A stretch of 64,000 bases of DNA from Panonychus citri (GCF_014898815.1 NW_026515543.1:4154001-4218000); one strand, 5' to 3'; positions 36,142-49,414 are shown, counted from the stretch's first letter. A program made the numbers and translations. The notes: generated from the letters alone by a model not told the origin.

Positions 36142-36691
36142 ATTTGATTTTGATTAATTTTCTTATTCATTAATTGATTTTATTTCTCGAATATTTTTTT
36201 CATTCCTTTCAAACCTTCATTCGTTTGAATTTTCGTAAACGGACAATTTATATCAAGCAATCTTCTCGTAATAATTTTTACCATAAATTGTATTGTTAAA
36301 TTTTTCAGTTAATTTGGAATTACAATTAAATAATTAGATTAGAATTCGTTTTTTCTTGGTAGTTGAATTTGGCGCTTTCTTTGGTTCTCTTATATGTTCA
36401 CACATGCGCTTCGGTCTTTGGTTCACTTTTCTCATTTTTTTGTTCCAATTTTTAAAGTTTTCTTGTTAATTAATTGTCTGCGTTGATTGTTGAACAAATT
36501 TTCATTTAATTGGCTTATTTCAATCTCTTTTATTTTGGTTTACTAGTTTTCCTTTATCAATCAACCTGATCTCTTGCTGAAATTAGCCATGTGTTAGAGT
36601 AACAGAGACTCGGTTACAAGGAGAAATCTGTGGAAAGTGTTGTGTGTTTTTCTGACTCTCATTTTTGTTGTTGGTGTTTTCTATTCCCACC
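36142..36691 (+). promoter_or_regulatory. MED16 upstream region (duplicated at 26.6 kb)
   Basis: Bases 36142-36545 have a near-identical copy at 26578-26983, and 36546-36691 is unique. The conserved part contains a GC-richer element CACATGCGCTTCGG that resembles an NRF1 half-site. It ends directly before the MED16 start codon at 36692. Confidence 0.5.
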
Positions 36692-39556
36692 ATGGAGCTT
36701 GTTTATTCGGTTACCTGTCCTAGTTCATCTTCTTCTAAACGATTAAATGATTGGTATGTTTGTAATTATTGGGCTGTTTAGATTTTCTATTCTTTTCTAA
36801 CTATTTTCTGTTTCTTTTTCTTCTTCTTGTCATTTTCCTTTTTCCACAGGTTGGTTGATCGACGCTGTGTCTCATCTTTGTCAAATAAAAATATTCTTGC
36901 TTTTACAAGTTTCACTGATCTACATGAAAGTGAACCTAAATATCTTGCCGTTCATATTTATGTTGTCGATTTAAATCTTCCTAATGAACCTAATCTGTAA
37001 GTTTGAATAAGTTGATTACTCTTTTTCCTGGATCATGTCAAAGAAAATTTTCACTTTCAAATTAACTGTTATCTTTTTCACTGTTTTACATTTAGAGTGA
37101 CAAGACATAACGAGGATATTACCGTTCTTGACTGGGATGTAAGTGGGAATCGGTTACTGATCGGAGATGCATTTGGTAAAGTGGAGATTTGGTCCATCAA
37201 AGATTATCTGATAAACGAATGGCATCTTCTTAATTCATTTACTGCCTTTGAAGGAGAGAGAACACTATCAGCCGTTTGGTTCCACAATGGAATAAAATCT
37301 CTCATTGCCATGGACAAAAAAGATACCTCATATGCTTATAGTGAAAAATTTATCAATGCCAAATTCAATGCATCGGTTAGACAGTTTGGTGGTAAACCAG
37401 CTCAAGGTGTTATCGCTGTATCAGCAAGTGGACTTATCTGGTGTGCTTGTTATTTGTCTGATAGCTCAATTGTCACGGGTACAAAAATATTGGGAAATTT
37501 TCGATCCAAGTTAAAAGTTGTTGATATTTGTTACACTTCTGATGGTAAATTTTTGATAATCTCATCAAATGGATCAGTTGATTCTTCAATCAATTGTCAT
37601 CGAGTATCAATAAGCTTACAAAACTCTAATATGGGAATCGAGAAAACAAGATGTGTGATAACAAGTCAACCATTTTCAAGTTTTTACCTTAATTGTTCAA
37701 ATGATGTTGTACATTCCAATGGATACTCTTATGTTAATCACTTAAAATTTATATTAAGAGAATCAGCTGATGCAGTTGTAGTGGGTGCATCTGGCTCGCT
37801 GGGATCAACAGTTGAACTTTGGGCTCTTAGAGAGAAACCTGTACAGTTACATAAAATGTATCAACAAATGAAAAATTCAACCAACTCAAATTCCAACAAT
37901 GAATTTAATAGCAATAGTCAATCCAATCAATCAACACCAAAGACAACAGTTTGGCAATACTCATCTAGTGCCAATTATCATCAACCAATCGTCACATTGG
38001 CAACACCTCGAGTCTCACTGTATGATCTTAATCCACCTCTTTCATACATTATGGTTTCTTACCGAGATAATACCGTCAAGTGTTATTATCGTGAAAATTT
38101 ACAATCCATCTACGCTATCAATTTGAATTCAATCTCACTCAAGAACAATCCATCCAATAAGTTCGGTATGGTTAATATGAAATCAACACCAAATCCAACA
38201 ATTTCCAACATCGTGGATATGCAGTTTTCTTGGAGTGGTTTCGCTCTCGCTCTTATGGACACTAATTCTCAACTATTTGTTTACAGAGTTCCACCGGTCA
38301 CCGATCCAAAAGCAACTTTTAATCCTGTCTTTTTACAAACTATGCTTGAATATTGTCTTGTTAGTGGTAATGATTGGTGGGATATAATTATTTGTCTTCG
38401 TCCAACAATAATTGACACTCTTTGTGATATGTTAAATGATGGTTTCATGCAAAGGCAAACCCTTGCCCTCCAGCAAAAGTATTACAATCGTTTCTTAGCC
38501 ATCAAAGCATCGCTATATCGTTGTCTCAACCAAGGCAATAGTGGTACCTCCGGCCAAAACAAATCAGGAGATTGCTACACCCTCTTCATGCTCAACTCAA
38601 TTTCCCACCTCTTGAAATCTCTCCTTCGACCAAGTGTTAATGTGGACAAAGAAGGACCTGCAGAAATGTTAAGCAATTTAATCCAAACCAAAGGAAATGA
38701 GCCTCATTATCAAAATGTGGATAAGGTTCTTCTTGTATTAGAACATAAAGATTTCTATGTTGAAACAAGTATTCTTCAATCATTACAACATCTTAATCAG
38801 TGGATTGGTGATTTAGCCTTGTTCCTTTTAGCTTCACTTCCTCAACAATTTCATAATCATTTTCGTTTCCCTGGTGTAAGTATATTACAAGAATTTAATC
38901 TCTCTTCTTATTCCAAATCAGCTGTTATTAATTCATGATTCTCTTTTATTATTGCAATTTCAGGAGGTTTGATTTACGATCCTAAATCTTTAAATACCCT
39001 TCGAGAGCTTCTGGTAATCATTAGAATATGGGGTTTAATTAAGGAAAGTTGTCTTCCTGATTTCGTTATCCTCTCCAAAGATGTTGACGTTATTTCTTTG
39101 GTGTTTAAATTACTCAGTCGTTTGGTTGCTACCATGGGAAATGAGCCTGATGAAGGTTTTCTCGATGAATGCTGTTCACTGCCCAATCAAGTTCTCATCA
39201 CCCAAATGGATTTAACTTTGAAAGCTCGAGGAGTTGCCAGTCCAACAATATTTATCAATCCATCGCCTTTGCAATTTCAATATTTAGTTGAAGCTCCATT
39301 TCTTAAATATCACATTAAAACTCATTCGGTTGATGGAGCCGTTGATAACTATAAATGCACCAAGATGGACACCGTTCGTCATATCGCTTTAGGAGCTAAA
39401 GATGGTATCAATGGTAATATACGTCTGTGTACTCGATGTTCAGCCATTTCCTTAATCCAATCACAATTTAAATCGCCCTCATCACGAACATGGGACATGA
39501 GATGGTGTTCTAACTGTATCTGTGGGGGTCATTGGAAAGTGGACACTGGAAGCTGA
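36692..39556 (+). CDS. MED16: Mediator complex subunit 16
   Basis: Exons 36692-36753, 36850-36996, 37096-38873 and 38964-39556 give 859 residues (human 877). MED16 is a tail-module subunit of Mediator, linking transcription factors to RNA polymerase II. The N-terminal half has the WD40-like propeller of the family (ITVLDWDVSGNRLLIGDAFG, FGGKPAQGVIAVSASGLIW, VELWALREKPVQLHKMYQQM). The C-terminal part matches human MED16 closely: MLEYCLVSGNDWWDII, LKSLLRPSVN, LQHLNQWIGDLALFLLASLP, LRELLVIIRIWGL, DECCSLPNQVLI. The last block holds paired cysteines (CTRCSAI, CSNCICGG), probably metal-binding. Donor choice at 38873 was forced by frame: it is G|GTGTAAG rather than the neighbouring GTAAGT. Confidence 0.95.
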
Positions 39557-40268
39557 AAACACATACACCTACATTTTAGGTCGCAAAGGAAATTAATTAG
39601 AACATTAATTAACATATTGTTTTGTTTATCGTCCCAATACAAAAGTCAACAATTCACTCATCTCAAAAAAGAAATCAATATTTCTCATCAACAACTTAAC
39701 CATCTTCAGATCCAATCTATTAATCAAATATATTGATTCCATTGTAGATAAACATTTATACTAATATATTCATAATCTTTTCCACCTTAATCATCACAAA
39801 TAAAAAGACATAAACGTAAATTAACAATAATTGTCTTACTAATTGTTTGAATTGAATAAATTTCCACTTACACAGAGACCATAAAAATGATTCACTTTGT
39901 TGATCACTTTTGTTCCTATCAAGTTGAGAGACAATTAACTCTGCCCAGAAGCAACAATTTACCTCAACTTTGGCTTTTAGCCATAATTAAGATTGAAACA
40001 ATCAACAACAATTAAGAAAACAAATGAGGAAGCAATGGTTTGATTAGTTTGATGCAATGTAACCATAGATCCATGAACGATTTGAATAAACTTAAATTGT
40101 AACAAAAACAGGAAGAAAAAACAATTAATTGAATGAATTGTGTAAGAAATTATCTTGGTAATGATTTAGATTTTGATTAAATTGTGTTGACAATTAGTCT
40201 AAACTTTTTCACAGTGGTAACAACAACGTTCACAAGATTAGAGGGTTAATATTGATTAACTTAATTTG
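39557..40268. other. Intergenic region after MED16
   Basis: 712 bases of AT-rich sequence. The first part is probably MED16 3' UTR, and the last 200 bases are upstream of the next start. No exon seen. Confidence 0.45.
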
Positions 40269-41216
40269 ATGTTTTCTGCTGTTAAAAGTCAACAATTACC
40301 GATCAATTGGAATATGGTTTTACATCAAACTCATAAATTGTTAACTAAATTGTTATTAATTTCTTACCTTTTAGTCCGTAAAGTATCAACAGTGATTTAC
40401 GAACCAACATCAACAGATCCAAATCATCATCAACCTCATTCAACAAGTAACAACAATGCCAATGAGGACAACAATCAACAATCAGCTCCCAGAAGTGATA
40501 ATACAAATGTTAATCATTTCGTTCACCAATCAAAATATTATTATCAACCGGATGAAAATGTTTTCCAATCTTCCAATCAAATGATTAACTCTGGAAAAAT
40601 GAATCGACCAGAAAAGTCGAAACGACCTGCGAGGCGAATGTTGACCGAAATGATCTATTACCCTCCAATGAAACCCTATTTCTCATCTGAACCCGTTTCG
40701 AGAAATTATCTCCCACCAACTAATCACGATCGAGTTGACCCTTGGCCAAGTCCATGGCCTAGTCCACCACACGAAGAGGATCACGATGACCTGGAGAAAA
40801 CTTTTCTTCATTACATATTCCCAACAATTCTGGTAAGTACAAATTACTCGCGAACAAAGAAAACAATTTAAATGACAATTAACATCATATTCTACCAGGT
40901 AATCGGTCTTGGATCGTTAATTATTCCGATAATTGCTGTTTTCTTCATCGCTTTCACCTACACCAATAGTGGTTCTTGTATTAAATCAAAGAATAAATCA
41001 ATTATCGACAAACGAGGTTCTCATTTAATTCCCAATATCCTCGATTTGTTGGTCTCCGTTGAAAAGGCCTTTTCTCGAGGCGAAGCCGCTTATAAGACCA
41101 AACTGAAAAAACTAATACCCAACAAACAGCGAGAATCAAGATCATCATCATCATCATCATCATTATCATCATCGAAATCATCTCAATGGAAATTAAAAAA
41201 CTCCAAACAATCCTAA
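40269..41216 (+). CDS. Unrecognised single-pass membrane protein
   Basis: Exons 40269-40832 and 40899-41216, phase 0, 293 residues. The N-terminus has a hydrophobic stretch (LLTKLLLISYLLV), likely a signal peptide; translation may start at M1 or at MVLHQTHK. Next comes an Asn/Gln/His/Pro-rich extracellular part including WPSPWPSPPHEEDHDD. Exon 2 begins with a strong membrane helix (IGLGSLIIPIIAVFFIAFTY), followed by a basic cytoplasmic tail (HLIPNILDLLVSVEKAFSRG, YKTKLKKLIP) and a polyserine run near the end. I recognise no family. The topology would be type I. Confidence 0.65.
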
Positions 41217-42208
41217 TTGTATATCGACAAAATTATAACATAAAATGTAACCTCTCAATCTTTGCTTATTTATCTTTAATTTATGTTCACAATTAACTTA
41301 TTACAATGGATATTTGTATCTCACAATTAATATATTATAATTTTCATTAAATAAAAACTGATCATGATAAATGTTTAATGGTAAATATGATTGATAGATG
41401 TCACCTAATTGTTGATAATATTGTCAATCCCTGTGAGAGAAACTGTTTTTTTCCTATAAAATTACATACAATTAACTGTGCAGTTGAATTGATTGTTAGC
41501 CAATCAAGATGAAGATGGAGATGATGATGAGGATGAGGATGATAATCATCATGTCGACAGAGGAAAGTTTTTTCCTTTCTATGGAAACAGTAAAGTCAAG
41601 AGACCTGTTGATGTATAAATGTAACATTGGATTTTTGTGCAACTTAATCGTTGAGTTTTTCGCTTCATAATCAACATCCAATTCACAATTTAACATGAGA
41701 TCAATGGAATTAGATGAATTAGAATGAAAAAGATTTCATCGTAATTTAGTTAATCAGCTTCTATTATATTGTAGACTTTTGTATTCTACCAACATAATTT
41801 TTAGACAATTAATTGTGTCTTAATTTGTGTTTTCTTTCTGTTGGAAATTGGATTCCCTGTGAAGTTGATCATCTTTTCGTACTAAATTAGTCGTCAATTG
41901 GCCTTTGATTGTTTCGATTTCTCTCAACTTTTGATTATTCCATTCATCTAAACAACAGGTAAGGTACAGTTAAACTATTCGAACCAGCATAATATCTAAG
42001 AATCAATGAAAATTAACATGGAATTAATTGTCTTATTTACTTTTTTCTGTCTCTGTTATGCTTTTTGTTATTCGATAACAAAAATCTCGATCAATTTACT
42101 CCAATTAATCAACTGTAAACGTAAAAATCCTTCTTGTGATTCATCAATTTCTCAATCGATACACTTGATGATCCCGTTGTGCTTTAGATTCGGTCTATTT
42201 TTCTGACC
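41217..42208. promoter_or_regulatory. Upstream region and likely 5' UTR intron of the BMAL gene
   Basis: No protein gene is supported. A GTAAGG donor at 41959 (after AACAACAG) and an acceptor at 42187 (GTGCTTTAG) would define a 5' UTR intron just before the ATG at 42209. The short open frame at 42006-42206 would then be removed by splicing. A GAT/GAG repeat lies at about 41508-41550. Confidence 0.4.
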
Positions 42209-45200
42209 ATGAGCTTGACCATTCATCCAAATTCAGGTTGTTCATTTGGCTCAACAACACCGCCTCCATCATCATCATCATCATCTCCATGTATCATTGG
42301 AAGTAACAACAATACCAGCACAACAACAACTCCAACCACTGCGGTTTCGAGCAACAATATCGCAGCTTCGTCTGAATTGATGATCACCGATGAAAGTAAA
42401 AAACACAATCACAGTGAAATCGAGAAACGCCGTCGAGATAAAATGAATCATTATATCACCGAATTGTCTTGTTTGATCCCAATGTGCAACGCGATGTCCA
42501 GGAAATTGGATAAGTTAACTGTCCTCCGAATGGCAGTTCAACACATGAAAACAATCAAAGGTTCAATGAATGCGTTTTCTGGAAGCGGTAAAATGAGGCC
42601 AACGTTTCTTTCGGACGAAGCTCTTCTCAAACTGATATCACAGGTAAGTCTAATCGCACCAAGGTAAAGATCAAGTATCAATCAAAAGCAAAATTAAGGT
42701 CAAATCGATTCTCTTATTATCAAGATTTCCGAAGGATTTTTATTCGTTGTTAGTTGTGATAGAGGGAGAATCTTATTCGTATCCGGATCCGTTTCACAAA
42801 TTCTTAATTACTCTCAAGTAAGTAGACACGAATTTCGATCAATTGTTTCTTAATCTTTTCTCTAAACATGTTAAATGTATTGTTTTTTCTCAAACAGGGT
42901 GACCTTTTGGGCCAAAATTGGTTCGATATATTACATCCTAAAGACGTGGCAAAGGTGAAGGAACAATTATCGTCATCGGATTTATCACCGAAAGAGAGAT
43001 TAATAGATGCGAAAAGTAAGTGGAGAAAATCTTAATGTACCTATTTCGTTTTCGTTTCCTCACCGAACAATTAGAATTCTCTTCTTCTTTAATCTTTAAT
43101 CTTGAACATAATCAAGTTTCGAATTTTAAATTGTTGTTAATCCTTCGATCTGATATCTCACTAGTCTCTAGAATATTCTTGGAGAATTGAAAATCTTATA
43201 ATTTCTCAGAATATTATTTATTTTTATCATCGAAATTTCTTGATTTCTTCCAAAATATTCCAACAATGATTATGATTCGAGTGTTAATAACTTATCATAA
43301 TCTCAACTAATTGCGCATTTATTTATCTACATTGAATATCAACTTGTTTTTTTTTTCTTCTTCTCATGGAAATGTTATTCTATATCCTCGTGATTATCTT
43401 AATTATCATTTATTGATTGATAGAAAGAAAATTCCCTGTATGAAGAGAGAGAGAGAACATCGAGTGTGAAGGAGAACGAGGTTAAAAGAAAGAAACTAAG
43501 GTGACATTTGATCGGATTAAAAGGCCCAGAGATTAAGATTAAGCTTCTTCTTGTTGTTCTTCTTGTCAATTGCAGTTTCAACCAAATTCAATCGCAGTAA
43601 TAAAACTCAACAGTCGAAACTAAAGAAAAAGGTAAAAATGATTAACCTCTCCCTCAGAATTAAATCAACTCATGGTCAACATCAACATGATTATCTTTTA
43701 ATGATCATCTTTCAATCTTAATCAAAACCACTTCGATTGCTACTATTACCTTTCACTCTTCCTCATTATCCTTAATTCTGATTCTTGCTCAATACTATAA
43801 TCCAATTGCTTGAATTACAGTCTCAACAATTAACCAGCTACTTTACTACAATTTTTTTCCAAATCAAAATCCAACATAACAATTATCTCATTCATCTTAA
43901 TCATAACCAAATATCACCATTGATCATATTTATTATTACACATAATCTTGTTTTTTTCATAAGATTATCATGAAAAAATCAATCAATCAAAGTGTTAATG
44001 TAACTATTATAAGGTACTTTTGATTAATTAGCAAAAAACTTAATCGCTGATTAAATAATTTAAATTATGGGTAAAAATTGTTTCCACTATAATTAGCAAT
44101 TGTATTTGAAATTATCAGTAATATTTACTAATAACACTTTCATTTAGTTAATTGTTATGATAATTATGATTTTTTATCTCAGGAAATTTATTAATTTAAA
44201 GCTAAATTAATGCAAATCAACAATCACAGTTTGTTGTTGCTATTAAATAATTAGACTTCACTAATTGTCACAGGAAATGAAGACTATCAACAATTTATTT
44301 GGGATCATCAATGGATGGAATTGGAAACTTCAACTAATCAATCAACACAATTAAAAGGTAAGTTGTTAGTTTAGGTCTAATATTATTTATCAACAATCAG
44401 TTAATTGTTGATAAATTTTCTCATATCAAATCAAATAGATTATCGCATTAATTTCATGTTCATATTAAGTAATCAAAGTAAACTAAATCAAGGATTGTTA
44501 AAACATCTCGAGATGTACTTGTTTTAATTGTAAATCCTTTCTAATCAATAATATGTATTAATTTCAAGTTAAATTAATTGTAATTGAGGAAAAATTATTC
44601 AATATTTTACTCACGTGACGATTAATTTACTAGGCTTCTCATGGTTAATTACTTAATTACTTACACTCTTGATCATGAGACAAATATCTTAATTAGTATT
44701 GAATAATTGGACAAGTGATTCCTTTCATCTAGTTAATTGTTTGTCTTATTGTTTTAATGTTGTTGATTAAACTTTAATCACAATTGATTGATTCCTTATT
44801 ATTTTTATTATATTAACAAACCATTTGATTTTGAAAGGAAAACAGGTTAATTGTGACTGTTAATTGTTGGACTTTTGTGTAACAAATTTCCAATCTAATT
44901 ATTTTGATCATCATCACTTTAGTAATTGTTTCTGTTGATCAATCATTCTGATTGTTGTTGATCAAATTGTAAATGATATTATCCCTTTATACCCAATTAG
45001 AATTGTTTTTCATCATCATCATGATTAAAGCATCAAATTGCCATTGATTTAATGTTATTATCATTTAGCCACTGATAGGATTTGATTTAACAGAAACATC
45101 CTAATCAAACTGTGGTCAATTTGATTATCTCAATTAAATTGATCATCTCAAATTACAATACCTGTTATTTTGATTTGTTTGCGCTGCCGGTTCATCATTG

Positions 45201-48200
45201 ATTTGATTAAATTAATCAACCAGAAAATGATTAAACCACAATAACAATGAAGTTTGACTGTTTCAATTGATCAAAATATTAGATTGAATCATGAAAATGA
45301 TCAAATTGTTGACATTTTTTCAGATCAATTTTAATTGAAATTTCCGAATGAATTTCCGAGGAAACTGTTCAAATTGTTCAATGATGAAGAATTGAAAGAT
45401 GATCATACAGATTTATCATGTTATGGTAAAATATTATTCCATCATCTTAATAATCAATTTAATTCCTTTTACAATTTACTGATTCGATATTGATTGTATT
45501 TTGTATTCTCACTGGCGATTAAGCTCTCGAACCAATTTCAATTTGGATAATTCCATAAGTTTCAATATCCAAATGATTTCCTTGTTTTTTTTTTCTCTTC
45601 TCCAATCAATTAATTGTTAACATTTTCTCAATTAAATTGAAATTATTTCTATCTTCTACCTTTCGTATCCTTTGATTATCGTCCAGCAATGTTACCAGTT
45701 AAATCGTCACCAACCTCTTCTCAGGTATCGATGTCACCTGGAGCTCGTCGATCTTTTTTCTGTCGCATGAAATTTAAATCGATGCCCAGAGTAAAAGAAG
45801 AGGCTGATACGACTACAGGGTATGCTCAGAAACGCCGTAAATCCCAGTCTTCAGACCGAAAGTATTGTGTTGTCCATTGTATCGGTTACCTTAAATCATG
45901 GATATCGACCAAAATGTCGGTCACTGAAGAAGTGGAAAACGAATCAGACATTTACAATATGAGCTGTTTAGTGGCCATTGGACGAACTTTGCCCAATCTT
46001 TGTGGACCGACACCCTATCGACCTCACATCTCAATCAAACCAATGTCATTTACCTCACGACACACAATAGATGGTAAATTTTTGTTTGTCGATCAACGAG
46101 CCACCCTAATTTTAGGATATCTACCTCAAGAATTACTAGGAACCTGTTGCTATGAATACTGTCACCATGAAGATTTAAAAACTCTCGCTGAAAGCCATAG
46201 ATTAGGTAAGAATCATCAACCAAATTAACTGATTGTTCAATTCTCATTGTCCTATACCATCATTCTGATTGGTTTACCTTAGAACCATGAAATTGATAAT
46301 AATATTAACCATAGAGTTTGCTCAATATATCAAGTAAAATATTCATTGTCTCAGAATCTTATATATATAATTCAGTCAAATAAGATAATAATTCAATTAT
46401 AACCAATTGTTTGGTCTAATTAACTGTTCAACTAGAAAACTATCAGTTAACTTATCAGATGAAAATCAATTTTCCTCCCACATGATTCAATTGTTATCAT
46501 CAGTTGACATTAAACTACTTCACTTGATTCATCTGATATACATATAGATGACTGATTTACAATAACAATCGGTAAATTAAACCAATTGACACACTAAATT
46601 GTAACATTGGGAGTGAATTAACTCCCATGGCTATCAAACTTATACAACTTGTCATTTACACTATTAACAGATTCATGTTATATCATTTTAATCATAATTT
46701 AAGTTGTATCATGTTATTATATTATGTATTCGCGTGATCAATTTAAACCATTATTGTTATTTAATTGTTTGGTTAAATAATGATTCCCTTGCCTTCAGTG
46801 AATAATCAAATCTAATTCAAGTGATGTTTTTGTTGGAAAAGTTTGACAATTGTTGATCCATTTGTTATCTGGTTAAAGACAATACAATTTGTTTACAATT
46901 AGATGAGTAGTTAATCATTTTATTCATAATTACTGAGTTGATATTTAATCATTTCCAAATCATTATTATTAATATAAGGTTTCCATTCAAAGTTTAACTG
47001 TTTCTAACCTTAAATACGTAAATACAGTTATGATTTATAATTGATTATCTTAAGATCAATTAGAAGTCATCATTAATCTGGTTTCTAATTGAAGCAAATT
47101 TTGTATTCATTAGAAAGGACTTAACCTTAGACCAATCGTAATTAAATTACTTTTCTCTTTTGATTCTAATTTTTTTTGCTCGATTTCTTCATAATTTAGG
47201 CCTTGAAGCTTCTGGGGAATGTTCAAAATCATCTCGATATCGATTTAAAACTAAATCAGGTCCATATATTTGTCTTCAAACAACATGGAAGACCTTTCGA
47301 AATCCATGGACCAAAGAGTTCGAATTCTTAATTGCTGTAAATACTTGTGTCTCTGATATCGATGTGGTCGAAAGTTCAGTCAATGGAGAATCAAACAAAA
47401 GTGTCAATAACAGTAATTATGTAAATTCAAATTGGAAAACATCAAGTACAGTCGATGAGATACTTTTCCGAATAAGTGATTCGTGTCGTAACAAAGCAAA
47501 CAAATCAAATGGATCCAATAGTAACACGAACGGAATCAATGGCCCGGGAAGTGGAGGAGGAGGAGGCGGTGGTGGTGGTGGTGGTGGGGCTCATCTAATG
47601 AACAATCATCTACCGGCTATTCATCAACTGATACTCGAAGTGTCCAGAAAATGTTGGCCTCTTCGCGAGTCGCTCTTTGGAAGATCGGAAGATACATCGC
47701 TGATGAAGTAATTGAGAGCCAACGACGAAACGAGGAATCTAATTTACTATCAACTTCATCTGCATACTCACTGTCACCAATTCCAATGGGCGATTCATTT
47801 TTTCACTCTACAGCTGATTCTGTATATTCTGGTTGTGACAATAGGACGCGAAAATGGAGATCAGATAGTCTACCAAGAGCTACTGGACTAATTGCTTCAC
47901 AAGTGAAACAATTACCTCTACCAATTCAATTAGAAAGTCAACAATTTATAACTGATAATATTCAATCTAATAGCAACATTAACACAAATAATAACACCAA
48001 TAGTAACAATAGCAACAATTCAAATAACAATAATAAAAGTATTGTCATCAATGCAAATGTAAACAACAGCGACTCGAATGGTTCATCCAATGGTAACACT
48101 GATAACAATAGTAACCTTTGGCTGGACACTGGTCATTCATCAACATCAACAACCAGCCGAGTTAATGATTTACACATGACCGGATCAAGTACCAACAATC

Positions 48201-48757
48201 AAGGATCAACAGCAAATGGTTCAGCTGATAGTTTCTCGTTAAATATGAAAACAAATTCAACTGATTATGTTAATACAACAAATGAAGATCAACTTAATGA
48301 TAATACCAAGAGATCATATCAACGTGATAATAGTTATGGTCCATTGGTCGGAGGTTCAAATAATAATAGTAACTCAAGTGTCCCAAGTGTCGATGGCGGT
48401 GGTGCGTCCGGAGGAACAGATAATCCAAATGGAAACGGAAATGGTCTCAATTGTAGCGAAACATTGGCTAAGCGAATCAGATCGAACAGTTCGAACTGTT
48501 TGACCAGTTTAACTTGTCTCGACGGTAACAGTTACTATCGACCCTCGGAGGTTCTCGGGGTTTTGCCCACTTTGCCGGAATCGGCGAATGAATCAGAGGA
48601 ATCTGTTAAAATGGACGAAACAATACAATTTAATCCAGTTCCAATTGTGGCCGACAATCAAGAAAACGAAGACGCTGCGATGGACCTGATCATGTCCATC
48701 TTGGAGGCTGAGACGGGCTCACGCGACCCGTTTCAAGCCCCTTGCCCGTGGTTTTAA
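42209..48757 (+). CDS. cyc: BMAL/cycle bHLH-PAS clock transcription factor (frame break in last exon)
   Basis: Exons 42209-42643, 42725-42817, 42898-43015, 45687-46205 and 47200-48757. BMAL pairs with CLOCK to drive circadian E-box transcription. The bHLH is at residues 66-116 (HSEIEKRRRDKMN ... MSRKLDKLTVLRMAVQHMK, nearly identical to animal BMAL). PAS-A contains FDILHPKDVAKVKEQLSSSD and GARRSFFCRMK. PAS-B contains SRHTIDGKFLFVDQRATLIL and YLPQELLGTCCYEYCHHEDL, ending in NPWTKEFEFLIAVNT. The C-terminus EDAAMDLIMSILEAETG ... PWF is the transactivation domain known from vertebrate and most insect BMALs. In the last exon the frame must step back by one base between about 47421 and 47640: the upstream frame stops at 47711, and the downstream one carries KIGRYIADEV and the C-terminus. 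Either a base is missing in the glycine run (47546-47590) or a 227-nt intron (47421-47647, phase 0 both ends) is removed. The linker is Asn/Ser/Gly-rich. Confidence 0.93.
43016..45686 (+). other. Intron 3 of BMAL (2.7 kb) with a possible cassette exon
   Basis: AT-rich intron splitting PAS-A. It contains an open segment at 44274-44357 flanked by TTGTCACAG and GTAAGTTG. This segment is 84 nt, enters and leaves in phase 1, and would add 28 residues (NEDYQQFIWDHQWMELETST and onward). Skipping it gives the standard BMAL sequence DAK-T-MLPVK, so it is at most an alternative exon. Confidence 0.4.
46206..47199 (+). other. Intron 4 of BMAL (1 kb)
   Basis: AT-rich intron inside PAS-B with a GTAAGA donor and TAATTTAG acceptor, phase 1. 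No nested feature is seen. Confidence 0.6.
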
Positions 48758-49414
48758 TAATCATCATGTAATATTTAATTACCATTAATTATCATTCTCT
48801 TTAATTGTTATAATTTCATCAATTTAAGAAATTTACTTGTATTGATTGAGTTAATTTCGATGTAAATTTTTTCTAGTCTTCATTTGATTTTTTTTTTCCT
48901 AAATCAATTCTCATAAGTGATCATCTTTTAATTGTAATTAATTTTAACACTCGTAAATGAGCATTTTCAATCATTTGAAATTTAATTCGTATCAGTTACA
49001 AAATTTAAAATAATTATGCCAATTTTAAACCAGTTACATTATATCACAAATAATATTATCAATCGATGATTACTTAATTGTTTCCAGTCTAAAAACAGCT
49101 AAATAACAACAATTAACAAAAGGTCAACAATTAATGTCGGCTTACACCAATGTTGCCTCAATGTAAATACAACAATCAGTAAATTATTATAAAAAAAAAG
49201 CTGATTAATTCAATTTAAAACTTTGTGTCCCAATATTATCAACAATTAACCGACTAATTAAATCCCTAAAATTGATTAAAATGTTATAATTTATTAGGAA
49301 AACAAAATTATGTAGTCAAATATTATTAATGAATAAAAATTAACAATCAATTGAATATAATCAAATTAATTTTATTCAGACTGAAAATGAACTGATCGAT
49401 TTGATTGTTAATAA
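48758..49414. other. Convergent 3' region, BMAL / DUOX
   Basis: 657 bases between two converging stop codons, AT-rich and presumably both 3' UTRs. No exon seen. Confidence 0.5.

Noticed and set aside
42006..42206. 66-codon upstream frame ending two bases before the BMAL ATG
   Set aside because: It looks like a signal peptide at first, but donor 41959 and acceptor 42187 suggest it lies mostly in a 5' UTR intron.
43574..43629. Possible extra BMAL exon after GTCAATTGCAG
   Set aside because: Its length (56 nt) shifts the frame for every possible next exon; the known protein joins 43015 directly to 45687.
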